Below, in pieces: positions 10,887-22,000 of a DNA stretch of 64,000 nt. The translations under genes and the position numbers were made by a program. Numbering within the stretch: position 1 is the stretch's first letter; each line of letters opens with the position of its first letter. Source of the stretch: Nematostella vectensis (Eukaryota; Cnidaria; Anthozoa; Actiniaria; Edwardsiidae); NCBI RefSeq assembly GCF_932526225.1, contig NC_064034.1, positions 17,992,887-18,056,886 of the forward strand, written 5' to 3'. The notes under the pieces were generated by a model that did no database searches, was not told the origin of the DNA, and saw only the letters and a list, made by a program, of their open reading frames with translations.

Positions 10887-11594
10887 TTCCCTGCTAGCAG
10901 AGGCCTCTTTTCTTTGTATTTCGCTGGGCTGGAGTTCGCGAGGAAAAGATACCTCTGCCATGGGTCGCAAGTTCGTTTGATCAAACCGCCGTCCACGATC
11001 GTGGACGAGATCCAGAGCGCATGCTCCGTTCATTAAGACCAGCGGTCTGAGTTCGTCGAGATTTCTCGGAAAAATGATGTTTGGGTGCCCTAGCTCAAAA
11101 TTAAACTGGTAATAGGTATGGGTGACCTCAGTATACTGTGAAAGTTTGAAGCAATTTGGATAAATATTTTTGGCGATAGAAGCCGAAAAGTAATTTTTCG
11201 TCTCCCGCACCCGGATTTGAGACAATTTCGTGATTGTTAGAAAAAGACTAAAAACCGGTTCGCAACGCGTGATAAAACATTTGCAGCTTATATAAACCTA
11301 AAGAATAGATAATAAGGATTTCCCAGGCTGAAAGATAAGCTGTTCTGTCAGCACCTTATTATTTTACGCGATTTTATTTAATTTTATGTTTTTAGATAAC
11401 TTTGAAAAGCCTTGAAATGATCGTGTAATATCGCCGATGAGATGTGGATTTGGCAAAAATGATTGCATTCATCGAAAAGAACATCATTTCTACGTTTGAT
11501 ATGTGAAATAAAATTTAGGGGCAAATAAAATCCGACTTTTTTACAAGCCGAAATATGACCCCCACTTGACCCTAATTATAAACAAATGCCGACT
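10887..11594 (-). repeat. Left arm of the large inverted repeat
   Basis: The open frame on the minus strand here (10824-11225) recurs in the right arm as 14864-15085 (+). It is just the arm read through, not a gene. Confidence 0.85.
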
Positions 11595-12711
11595 ACTGTA
11601 TCGGGTTTTCCGCATTCAAACAACGCCTTCAAATCTCCAGAAAAACAAGAAAGAGCGCTCAAATCAAAAGAAATATACTGTCGGCAATACTAAAATTTAA
11701 TGGTAATAATTTCATAGCATTTATTGCATTAAATTGCGATTTTAAGGCTCGCGTGATACTATTTTGTTTGCTGCCATGCATACGTAATTAAAAGGTGACA
11801 AACAAAGCGACAAGCATAAAATACCTCACCATGACTGCAATAAGACTTTTCTGATAATTACTTATTAAAAAAAACGCCCAAAAGAAGAAAATGAGAGTTT
11901 TGCATGTTTTTATTTAATTAACAAGCGATACTGGCAGAATTTTGTACAGTTTTAAATTGTAATTAAACAAAAAGCTTGATCAAATTGTCAAAATTCGCTT
12001 AGTTTCAAAGCCTTTGTTCAACTACAAATTTGATCAAATAAAAATACAAATTATACAAGAACGCTGAGACATTTGCGATATTGAGGCCTCTCACCGTAAG
12101 CTGTTCTCCTTTTTAGTAAAAGAGAGTATTGTAGTGTAAAAACTTACTCTGGTCTTCACAACAAAACACAGGATTACCGACTCAGAAATCTATTTCATGT
12201 AACCATGAAAAAAAATATAATCGGGACCCAAGAAATCGTGGATTTATTTTGCGCAACAACATCTTTGAATATCATCCACGAGCGCCCGTGGCTACAAAAG
12301 AAGCTTTGCGTCGGGTTGCTCCGGGCACTTGAAGCTCCAGCTCTTTGCAGATAGTGGGAAGGGTGGCCACTGAAAGAAAGGTGAGCCTGGAGGGACCTGG
12401 AGTACAAGTGGCACAAGTCGATGCCGTTCGCTTCTATTGGGTGATTGAGTTGGCATTCATCTAGGATGGCAGCTCTCGTACGGAAGTAGGTGGCTGCCTC
12501 CTCCGCAGCCTCTGCAGCCTCCGCATCCTGTGTTATTTTCGGGAAAAATACACCTGTACATGGCCCGGCAATAGGAACTCGCTGATTTAATCGGCGTTCC
12601 CCTGTATAGAGATGCAGCTTGTTGATTCTATCACTTCATTCCCAATTAATAGTACGCCCCCCCTCCTCCCCCCGACTACTTTTTGGTGGTAGCCAAGCTT
12701 GCCGGGAAGGG

Positions 12712-13126
12712 GGACTCCGATAAAAACAGACGGGGGTGACCGTCGGCAAAATTGATCGTAACCCGCGTTAGGGATGGCACTTTAGGCGTGGTCAACAGAA
12801 ATTATTTCCTCTAAGAGATGGAAAAATTGGGTGAGGTCGAAGGAATTTTTGCCCCTAAGGGATAGCAGAATCGAAAAAAAACCCGTTTAACACCCCCTTA
12901 GGAATAGCAGTTGGTCGAATTTTATACCCTAAGAGATAACAGAATGGAAAAAAAAAACGTTTAACACCCACTTAGGAATAGCAGTTGGACGAATTTTACA
13001 CCCTAAGAGATAGCAAAATCTGAAAAATCCTCCAACAGATGAGAGATGGCAGTTGGTAGAAATTTTATACCCTAAAAGATATGACGATTACCCCCGTCTA
13101 CATTTTTAGAGAGTCCGCCCCCGGGC
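12712..13126 (-). repeat. CTTAGGG-type dispersed element, copy 1 (reverse orientation)
   Basis: The ends are GGGGGACTCCGATAAAAACA and a complement near CTCTAAAAATGTAGACGGGG. The interior has about seven subrepeats of the form 'ccctaagRgatagcag', spaced 40-60 bp apart with TTTAACACCC and GAATTTTATA blocks between. Four other copies are listed at 19737, 37345, 54672 and 61749. Confidence 0.75.
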
Positions 13127-13430
13127 AAAGATATGCATTCCCCTTCTTTGGCAAACTCGCATTTGCCGTATAGTGTGTGCCGGTCTAACCAAGCCAAGTG
13201 TGTAAAACTTTTCACGCACTGGACAGCTGAATAGCTTTGTGGTAGGCTTTTCCTCGCTGCTGACTGCGGGTTCTGGTTCAGCGGCGTTTGCCCTGCGCTC
13301 GACAGCACGCTTGATGTCATCGAATTCACCGTCACTGAACGAGCCCGGAAACGTTGGAATCGATTGGTCAGGATGCGGCTTGAAGGCTCTCTCTCCTCTT
13401 CCCCTCCCACTCCCTTCGTTTTTCATTTTT
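13127..13430 (-). pseudogene. Eroded fragment with a C2H2/C2HC zinc-finger-like motif
   Basis: Two overlapping minus-strand frames each carry half a zinc finger: one reads LFSCPV, the other CVKSFTHLAWLDRH...GKC. Together they suggest a C-x4-C-x11-12-H-x5-C finger broken by a small deletion. Upstream is a charged DDIKRAVERR stretch. Similar finger fragments are common in cnidarian repeats (from memory, unverified). Non-functional, lying inside the large inverted-repeat element. Confidence 0.4.
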
Positions 13431-14493
13431 GCTCAAATCCAAGATGGTGGCTATAATACACCGGGTAAACGCCCCCCCCCCTTATCTTTTCAAATATCAT
13501 TCTTTTTCCAAATGGTACCTTTGGTTGAGCAAGCCACACCTTCCCCCCTCCTCAGTCCCCTGGTCCTATGATCTCCTGCCTGAGACTAGTAAAGAAGCGC
13601 TTATAGCGAGTAATTACCTGCTTGCAATAAACGTTTACAGCACCTTACGCGCAATGATAGAATCCTGCGTTGTCTTGCTTGTAGTATGCCGGTAAAGTGA
13701 ATAGTGAAAGCGATTTTTTTACTGGTTAACAAGCCAATCGATTGGCCAGGACACAATTTGGACGGCTGTTTATCCCGGCCAGACAAACTTTGTCCTCCTA
13801 GTGCGGTTAGGCCCTAAGTTAACGCGCGAAAAAATGAAAACAGAAAAGTAACCCCAAAATTTACCTAGGGAGCTTTTTTGGACATATGCTCCCTGACAAG
13901 AATGGAATTTTTTTGGTAGTATTGAAAACAATAGTAAAAAGCATCAACTGTTATTTTTTCTTACTTTCTTTTTGTAACTCAATTTACCTGGGGAATGGAA
14001 ATTGGTTGGTTATATCATAAACAATAGTAGAAAAGCTTCAACTGTTATTTTTTCTTAATTTGTTTGTATGAACGCTTGTTGAATAAATTAACCCTTCGAA
14101 TTTGCATAACAACACGACATCAGAAGGTGGTACGCGTTTCTAGTCCACGAAAGTAGGGAACGAAAGAAAATATTACAATGCTTATAGAACGAGGGATGGA
14201 TAGAAATAAATATAGGACGATATAAGAATAACTTTCGTGGGAAAAAGTTTGGAGATGCTCATTAAGCGGAAGAATAAAGAACCGGAAGTTTTTAGTGCCG
14301 ATAATAATTATCATGCATGCGGATTGTACTTTAAAATGTTATGAAAATATAATCTTGAAAAGCATATAAACATCAGAGAGACAAGAATATTTGATTAAAT
14401 ACCAGTATTTTCAAGAATTATATTGCATCCTTTTTTGGGGGGAGTTTTAATTGTTATTTATAAGTTTTTGGTAGCGAGGCATTAAAAAGTGAG

Positions 14494-15662
14494 TGTCGGC
14501 ATTTGTTTATAATTAGGGTCAAGTGGGGGTCATATTTCGGCTTGTAAAAAAGTCGGATTTTATTTGCCCCTAAATTTTATTTCACATATCAAAAGTAGAA
14601 ATGATGCTCTTTTCGGTGAATGCAAACATTTTTGCCAAATCCACATCTCATCGGCGATATTACACAATTATTTCAAGGCTTTTCAAAGTCATCTAAAAAC
14701 ATAAAATAAAATAAAATCGCGTAAAATAATAAGGTGCTGACAGAACAGCTTATCTTTCAGCCTGGGAGTTCCTTATTGTCTATTCTTTAGGTTTATATAA
14801 GCTGCAGTTGTTTTATCACGCGTTGCGAACCGGTTTTTTAGTCTTTCTCTAACAACCACGGAATTGTCTCAAATCCGAGTGCGGGAGACGAAAAATTACT
14901 TTTCGGCTTCTATCGCCAAAAATATTTATCCAAATTGCTTCAAACTTTCACAGTATACTGAGGTCACCCATACCTATTACCAGTTTAATTTTGAGCTAGG
15001 GAACCCAAACACCATTTTTCCGAGAAATCTCGACGAACTCAGACCGCTGGTCTTAATTACTGGCCACTATTTGAGCCCACAATGACTAGCGCATGCGTGA
15101 AACGTATATCCGCTGCGAGGTAATGAGCCCGCATTTGAAACAGCGTCCTCCGTAGAAATATCACGCGACGAATTATAAAAGAAGCCATTCAATGCCTTAT
15201 CTTCATTCAAAATTTTCTCTCTTTTGACTAACGAGTCAATCTTCCGTTTACAGGTTTTGCATATTCTTCTGGGAATAGCTGATCTAAGTTTGTCAAAAAG
15301 TTTTGTAACATTTTCTTCGAATCCAACTGTGCGATATTTACATTGAAGAAACTCGCCTGCACAACAGATGTCTTGAAATTAATCCCACAAACAAGACAAA
15401 ACTCGTCTTTGCTGCGTTTGTTGTTCAATCTTTTTAGTGACGTTTTAGGTGATTGAAATTGAACAGTTGTTTTCTTTTTTCGAAGAGGAAAACTAACCGG
15501 AGTTTGATTCATGATTTCCGACTAAACCCATGCAAAGCACGGGTTTTGGCACGTCGGTCGCTTATTAAACAGAAACAGTTTCGACCCATGGCAGAGGTAT
15601 CTTTTCCTCGCGAACTCCAGCCCAGCGAAATACAGAGAAAAGAGGCCTCTGCTAGCAGGGAA
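14494..15662 (+). repeat. Right arm of the large inverted repeat
   Basis: It pairs with 10887-11594. Most of the pairing lies in 14494-15064 and 15575-15662; the intervening 510 bp has no counterpart on the left. Confidence 0.8.
15228..15512 (-). CDS. Uncharacterised 94-codon ORF within the transposon arm
   Basis: The frame starts at an ATG pointing into the element and encodes a basic, lysine-rich N-terminus, then FCLVCGINFK, a possible half zinc knuckle. It ends after GRLTR. A weak donor-like CTGTAAAC precedes the stop, so it could be a first exon. Its position in the unique part of one arm suggests an element-encoded protein; function unknown. Confidence 0.35.
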   Translation of the reverse strand: MNQTPVSFPLRKKKTTVQFQSPKTSLKRLNNKRSKDEFCLVCGINFKTSVVQASFFNVNIAQLDSKKMLQNFLTNLDQLFPEEYAKPVNGRLTR

Positions 15663-15982
15663 ATGTTTACACAATATGAAAACAATTTCGGAATTTTTTT
15701 TTCCATGTTTTGTTATGATCTGTCGGGTACCCTGTGCCAGCAGGTAGTTTCCAGTCCTTCGAAGCATGTGACTTGCAAAGAATAAAAAAGAGAAATGCAC
15801 AACAAAAGTGAAAACTCGTGACTAGACCTGTGATTAAACGCGAAACTAAGCCTCAAATTACGTCCAAATACCGCACAGTGAACTATCTTATAAAGTACAA
15901 GCTGTTTTGGCCTTGGAATTTGACCTAAAAGCCAAAAGAAACAATGGGGGATCAAACACTGTGAAGTTGTTGACTCCCAGAC

Positions 15983-16072
15983 ATGAGCAGCGAAGATGAT
16001 GTCGTTTTGGGGGAGAGAGGTGGTTCCAACGTTAACAGTGCCCTCTTGCTCGCCGAAAGAACTGATGGATAG
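15983..16072 (+). promoter_or_regulatory. Upstream ORF overlapping the TRPML-A start region
   Basis: A 29-codon frame begins ATGAGCAGCGAAGATG and ends at TAG 16070-16072. It runs in a different frame through both in-frame start candidates (15996 and 16065). Ribosomes starting here would bypass both, so it may dampen TRPML-A translation if included in the mRNA. Confidence 0.4.
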
Positions 16073-19000
16073 CGCTTCCAACAGGCAGAGAGATATCATG
16101 AGTAGCTCTAGGCTGTTATCTTCGAGAAATTCAAGACATTTAGCCCGATCCTTAGCTAATGACCATGGCGACAGCGAACCAGACGAAACTCAAGCTCTAT
16201 TGGGTGGAAACTCCATTCATTATGACTCCATCTACGATTCCGAGGAGTTTTCTAGCGCTGGTGGAGGTATTGCGCAGATCCGAAAAAGACTCAAATCCCA
16301 TTTTATGACCCCATACCAGAAATTCAAGCATCGCGGAAGAAAACCCTGGAAACTTTTGATACAGTTGATCAAGATTATTATTGTGACGGCACAGGTAACT
16401 TTTTTTTTACACTGCTCGCTATTATTTTCCATGATATCCTGATGTACTTACCTTATTACACTTAATTTTCGTGGTAAGGAGTTTAGTTGGTCGCGAAATA
16501 TCGCCATCCCAAAATTGCAAAATTTTGAAGTCGCGAAAATTAAGTGTTATAAGGTATTTTGTTTAAACTTTTGTTATTTTATCAGTTGTATACCATAGTA
16601 TAAACTTAGCTTTTTGTTTTGGTTCTATTTAACCCCATCTCTTAATGTACAGGGCTTATCTGCCTTTTACTTTCCAGATGATAGCATGTCATTCTATTGA
16701 CATAAAGTCATTGACTAGAAAAACCTTAAATGCTCCATTAAGTGACTGCAGAATAGTTTGGTCTCTAGATAGTCTTTCAGTCATGTAAGCATAGCTGTCA
16801 ACCTCTCAAAATCTCAAGGCTTAATAATTTTTTGGGGAGGGGTGGGGTATATTCATTTTTTTGGGGGAGGGGTGGGTATAACCTTGCAGGTGTTTGCCCT
16901 ATAGAAAGCTTTTGCAAACAAATCCACTTATAGATCTCACTACAGTGTTAGATAAATTGTGCTGCACAAGGGAATATTTTAAAAGACAATAGGCAAAAAT
17001 GACAATTTTCTAAAGAATAATTTTTTGGAAGCCATAAATATTGCTAAAAGTGGGAGATTTGGTGCTCAACGGGGGAGAAGGGGTCCAAAATCTTAAGACT
17101 CCCACCTAATGTGGGAGAAGTGACAGGTATGTGAAATACATGCTGTATTTCAAGGGAAACCAGAAGGATGAAGTATGTATTTGGTCCATTCAGTAGAGGG
17201 TCATTATCTTACCGGTGTGTATTTGACTTTCTGCCAGGTTTGCTTATTTGGTAATGAGCTGTTTTCTATTGTGGACTACCTTGAGAACAATCTAGACACC
17301 TTCAACCATCTCTTCATTTTGAATAGCACTCGAGCAAATGGTGGTGCAATTTACACAAGGACACAATTTTACACCCAAGTTCGTCACACCCTTAATCAGG
17401 TAAGTAAAAATCTAGAAATTAGCAAAGTACTACTGCATTTGAACTTGTGAAGTAGGTATGTAGTGTTGTATGGAGTAATCCTTATCTAATATTTGAATGA
17501 GTAAAGTCCATCACAGTGCAATTTTCCCTGTATTGCAATGTCAAATACTTAGCTTAGTGTCACTAAGTGAACCTCATTTTTTTCTTATGAATATATGCCA
17601 AACCTTTTTTGTGTGTAACAACTGGAACTCCCTACCCACTTGTTCATCCAATTCTTTAATCCTTTATTTAGTACTATGCAATCTCACAAGATGCCGTAGG
17701 TGTCTATTCACCTCCAACAGTCATGGGACAACAAACTCCTCTCAAATTGTGTACATACTCCTACAAGCAAGGCTTTGTGGACCCAGGAAATGCTACCTAT
17801 ACATTCAACCGTTGCACAAACTACTGTATCCTTTAAACAATCACAAGATGTAAGCTCTTGCTCTGTTGTGTAGGCAGTATGTTACTTGTTGGATGCAAAG
17901 TCCCAAGTAATGTATGGAACAATTTTTTTCTTGACCTTGAGTACAGCTTGTTTTGATTTACTTCCACCAAGAAAAGAAGACAGAAACATCACAGAATTCC
18001 GTTTGCGCAACAATCTTCCTTACACTTTTGAAAGGTAATTAATGATATGTTAATTTTTTTTAATGTACTCCTGTTGCATTGCCTTCTTCCTTTTGTTGAC
18101 TATTTTTGATTTTCAGATACATATTTATCTCGCTCATCGCAGAGATAAAATCTCTACACATCCAAAAGCATCCTCAGTGTTTTACCTTTAATGTTACGGT
18201 ATGGACTTTTATGAATTAAAAAAATCAATAATCCATATCATCAGAAAGATTGGGTTCCTTTTTAATAATTTATTCCTTTTACAGATTGTTTTTGATAATT
18301 CCAAACATGATGGCAAAATTCCAGTCACGTTAGATGCTGATGGAATTATGGATGATTGTGGTGGTGGATTAGAGGAGAGTAAGTCTATATTTCTGAGTCC
18401 CTTGACTCAGAGCTCATCTTGTGAATGAAAACACTGTTATTTATTATTATTTTTTTGCACAAACTCTATTGTAGTTAAAAGCTTTGTTGACACATTGCTA
18501 TTTTAGGGATTTATCAGCAAATATGAAAACACATTTTGCATGAGAACCTAGAAGTGTAAAAAATCTAGGTTAATGTCTAAGCTGCCATGTGCTAAGGTGA
18601 TAGGTAATAACTACTTTTGGCTAACATTATCTATGAGTTTTAGGATCTGGTTGCTTTGATAGCCAAATCTTGTAACCAGACAGCTCCAGATACAGTTTGT
18701 GTTTTTTCAAAAACGAAATTCTGGCATGGTCGTATCACAGGAATTTTAGAATGCTTTAGAAAAATCCTGACAAATTTATGAATAGCAAAAAAATATTGAA
18801 TTTTCACCTTGATCTCTTTGTGCTTGTGATTTGATTAACAGCTGAAGACAGTGCCAGTCAGTATCTCCTTACCGTCCTTGACATTTTCGTCATGGTCATT
18901 TGTGCAATTTCATATTTCCTGTGTGCAAGGTCTCTCTACAAACACTTCAGGCTTGTCAAGGTATCATTTGAATCCTTACTCAGGGGGAGTGGTTGGTTTC

Positions 19001-22000
19001 AAGTTGGTTTTAAGGGGTTACTGGGTTTGACATAGAATACTGCTGAAATTGAAAACAACAATTATGATATCTTTTATCAAGCAACCAATTGTAACCCTTT
19101 CGTGAAGTAAACCAATTTAGACCAATGAGTATGTAAGACACATTCTTACATACTGATCTGATTAACAGAACCAAATAGAAAAACAATGAAATGCTTGTAG
19201 GTACACTTAAGAGCCTAGAATCCTCCTAGTCGCTAATTTTGTGCCAATAAAAACTGTAATTTCTGCATGCTAATTAGTAATTGCTAATTAGCATGTATGC
19301 TAATTAGCTTACTTTTAAAAGCTTTGTATTTGTGGCCACAGTAGTAACACATGTCAAACTTTAACATGACTATCTTACCAATTTTATTGCTTGCTTAATT
19401 TTAAACAGTAATTTTTTTTTGCTGCAGACGACACGACGTTTTTTCGCTGACCAGCTGGATGATCACCTGTCTTACTGGGACTGCTTGGACCTCATCAGCC
19501 TTTGGTTCATCCTGATTCTCATTAGCGACACATGCACTGTCATCGGATCGCTCCTCAAAATTCTCATTGACTGGGAGGTAAGTCATGTACCTATACAGAA
19601 ACTTTGAGAAAAAAGTTTGGGCGCAGTCACCCCTCTACTGGCCATTTCCTTTAAAAACAATTGGTCGGGGGGGGGGGGGGGGATTTGCCCCCAGTGTCCC
19701 ACCTCCTGCTATGGCAGCCCTGGATTGTGTAATACAGTGACCCGGGGGGAGGGGGGTGCTTAACCTATCTTTTAGGGTATAAAATTCTTACCAACTGCTA
19801 TCTCTTAGGGTGTGTTTTAGGATTTTTCCCATTCTGCTATCTTTTAGGGGTTTTCACGCCTGGGGAGGATTTTTCCGATTCTGCTTTTAGGGTGTCTCAT
19901 GCTTAATGGTGGCCCTATCTCTCAAAATGTATTTTACAATAAACCACAGTTCAACTGACCGGTTCATACTTTCGACTTTATTGTCGGTAACATATCAATA
20001 CAGGATTCGTCAGCCCATTAAAACAAGCATCGTTTTTTTAATGCTATACAGGATTCGTCACCCGATTAAAACATGCATTGTTTTTTAATGCTATCTCTCA
20101 GGGTTAAAATTCCTTCAACCACAGCCAATGTGCTATCTGTTAGGGGTAAGAATTGTTGTTGACCATGCGCTTGGTGCTATCCCTTAGGGTTAAAATTGAT
20201 TTTGCTGTCGAGCACCCCTGTCTGTTTTTCTTGACTTGAAGTCCCCCCCCCCCGGGTACAGTGGACTTTGTTTTCTTCAGTGGGTATTTTTTAATTGTAT
20301 TAATGATGATAAGTTTTCAGTAGTTTCGTTATTTTAAAACTTTAAAATTTCATCTTTGAGATATTTTGTGTTTGTAGAGTGTTCCTAATAGCATAGAGTG
20401 TTTGCAAGTTGAGAAATGACTGTATATTGCTTAATGATGTCAGGTTACAATCTAGACCATTCAAAACTAAAGCTATTTTACTAATGGTTTATTTTTGCGC
20501 CATGTGCAGGTGCTGTCGAATTATGACACATGCAGCATCTTCCTAGGGACAGGGGTGCTTCTCACCTGGACTGGAGTGCTGAGATACCTCGGCTACATGA
20601 AGCAATACAATGTAAGGTTGTCTCCCACTTCTTACACAAAACTTGTGTTTGTTGAGAAAACAGGATAGGAAATTTGAAAGGTGGCGTCAAAAACTGATTT
20701 TGGTTTAGCTTTTGATTGGAGTTCTGAGATACCTCGGCTACATGAAGCAATACAATGTAAGGTTGTCTCCCACTTCTTACACAAAACTTGTGTTTGTTGA
20801 GAAAACAGGATAGGAAATTTAAAAGGTGGCGGCAAAAACTGATTTTGGTTTAGCTTTTGATTGGAGTTCTGAGATACCTCGGCTACATAAAGCAATACAA
20901 TGTAAGGCTGTCTCCCACTTCTTAATATCACAAAACTTGTGTTTGTTGAGAAAACAGGATAGGAAATTTGAAAGGTGGCGGCAAAAACTGATTTTGGTTT
21001 AGCTTTTGATTGGAGTTCTGAGATACCTCGGCTACATGAAGCAATACAATGTAAGGCTGTCTCCCACTCCTTAATATCACAAAACTTGTGTTTTTAGAGG
21101 AAACAGGATGGGAAATTTCAAAGGTGGTGGCAAAACTGATATAGTTTTGCCATTAAACAATGTAATGAGAATTCAGTATTGGGTCCATTGTTAAGATTGT
21201 TTGCAATCCATTGAAAAACACTTCTTGGCTGCTGGAATTATATGACCCTCAAAATTATTGTTATGGGCACAGTCCACTTGCCCTGCTACAGAAAGTTTGA
21301 GGCCCAACTTCCTAAGTAGTGATGTGTTTCTCTCCTTGCTCCTAATCAAATGCAGTAAAAACCTGTGTGTGAGAACCTAGTGATTTAAGAACCAATAGGC
21401 AGAAATTTTAATAACCCAAAATATAAAGACCTACTAAGCCAAATAAAATTCAAAAGGCTCTTATATGATGGGTTACTCCATTGAAAATGAAACAAGAGGC
21501 TTGAAATATAAATTTGCTAAATATTTTACTGGTCCATTAAGATATGATTACAGATACAACATAAATACAGTAGCATATTTCTATAGCTAAGTACTCAGTC
21601 ACACTTATTATGAACCCAACTGCTTATTAAGCAACCTGGAAAAAAAGAACCTTATTTGCCTTAATTGTTAGTAAGTACCCCCAAATATGAGAACCTGCCA
21701 AACTTGAAAAAAACTAGTTTCTTACAAGCAGGTTTTTACTGTACCATGTGTTTTCTATCAGATCCTACTTGTGACTCTTAGAGCTTCAGCACCCAGTGTG
21801 CTGCGCTTTTGCGTCTGTGCCGCCCTGCTGTATTTTGGCTTCATGTTTTGTGGTTGGATTGTGCTGGGGCCATATCATCCTAAGGTTTGTAGTGATGCCA
21901 TTTATGTTGTGTGTTATGTCATATGTATGGTAGATCAAGTATTGTACATTTGAATTATTCATACCATAATTACTTGAATAAACTTTGCCCCCAAATAAGT

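Larger units (their letters stand above)
10887..15662. mobile_element. 4.8-kb element with long terminal inverted repeats
   Basis: The ends are TTCCCTGCTAGCAGAGGCCT and its complement. The left arm (10887-11594) pairs with the right arm (14494-15662). Homology runs through the TTTCGCTGGGCTGGAGTTCG and ACCAGCGGTCTGAGTTCG blocks to a shared inner edge at GTCGGCATTTGTTTATAAT. The right arm carries about 510 bp (about 15065-15575) where the left has about 60, and this extra part holds an open frame. No transposase is recognised in the interior, so it may be an internally decayed DNA transposon. A 58-bp remnant with the same ends lies at 37844-37901. Superfamily not assigned. Confidence 0.75.

Noticed and set aside
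10824-15085. Homologous ORFs at 10824-11225 (-) and 14864-15085 (+) as a possible gene pair
   Set aside because: They are the two arms of one inverted repeat; their similarity comes from the DNA, and neither has codon-level signs of selection that can be seen.
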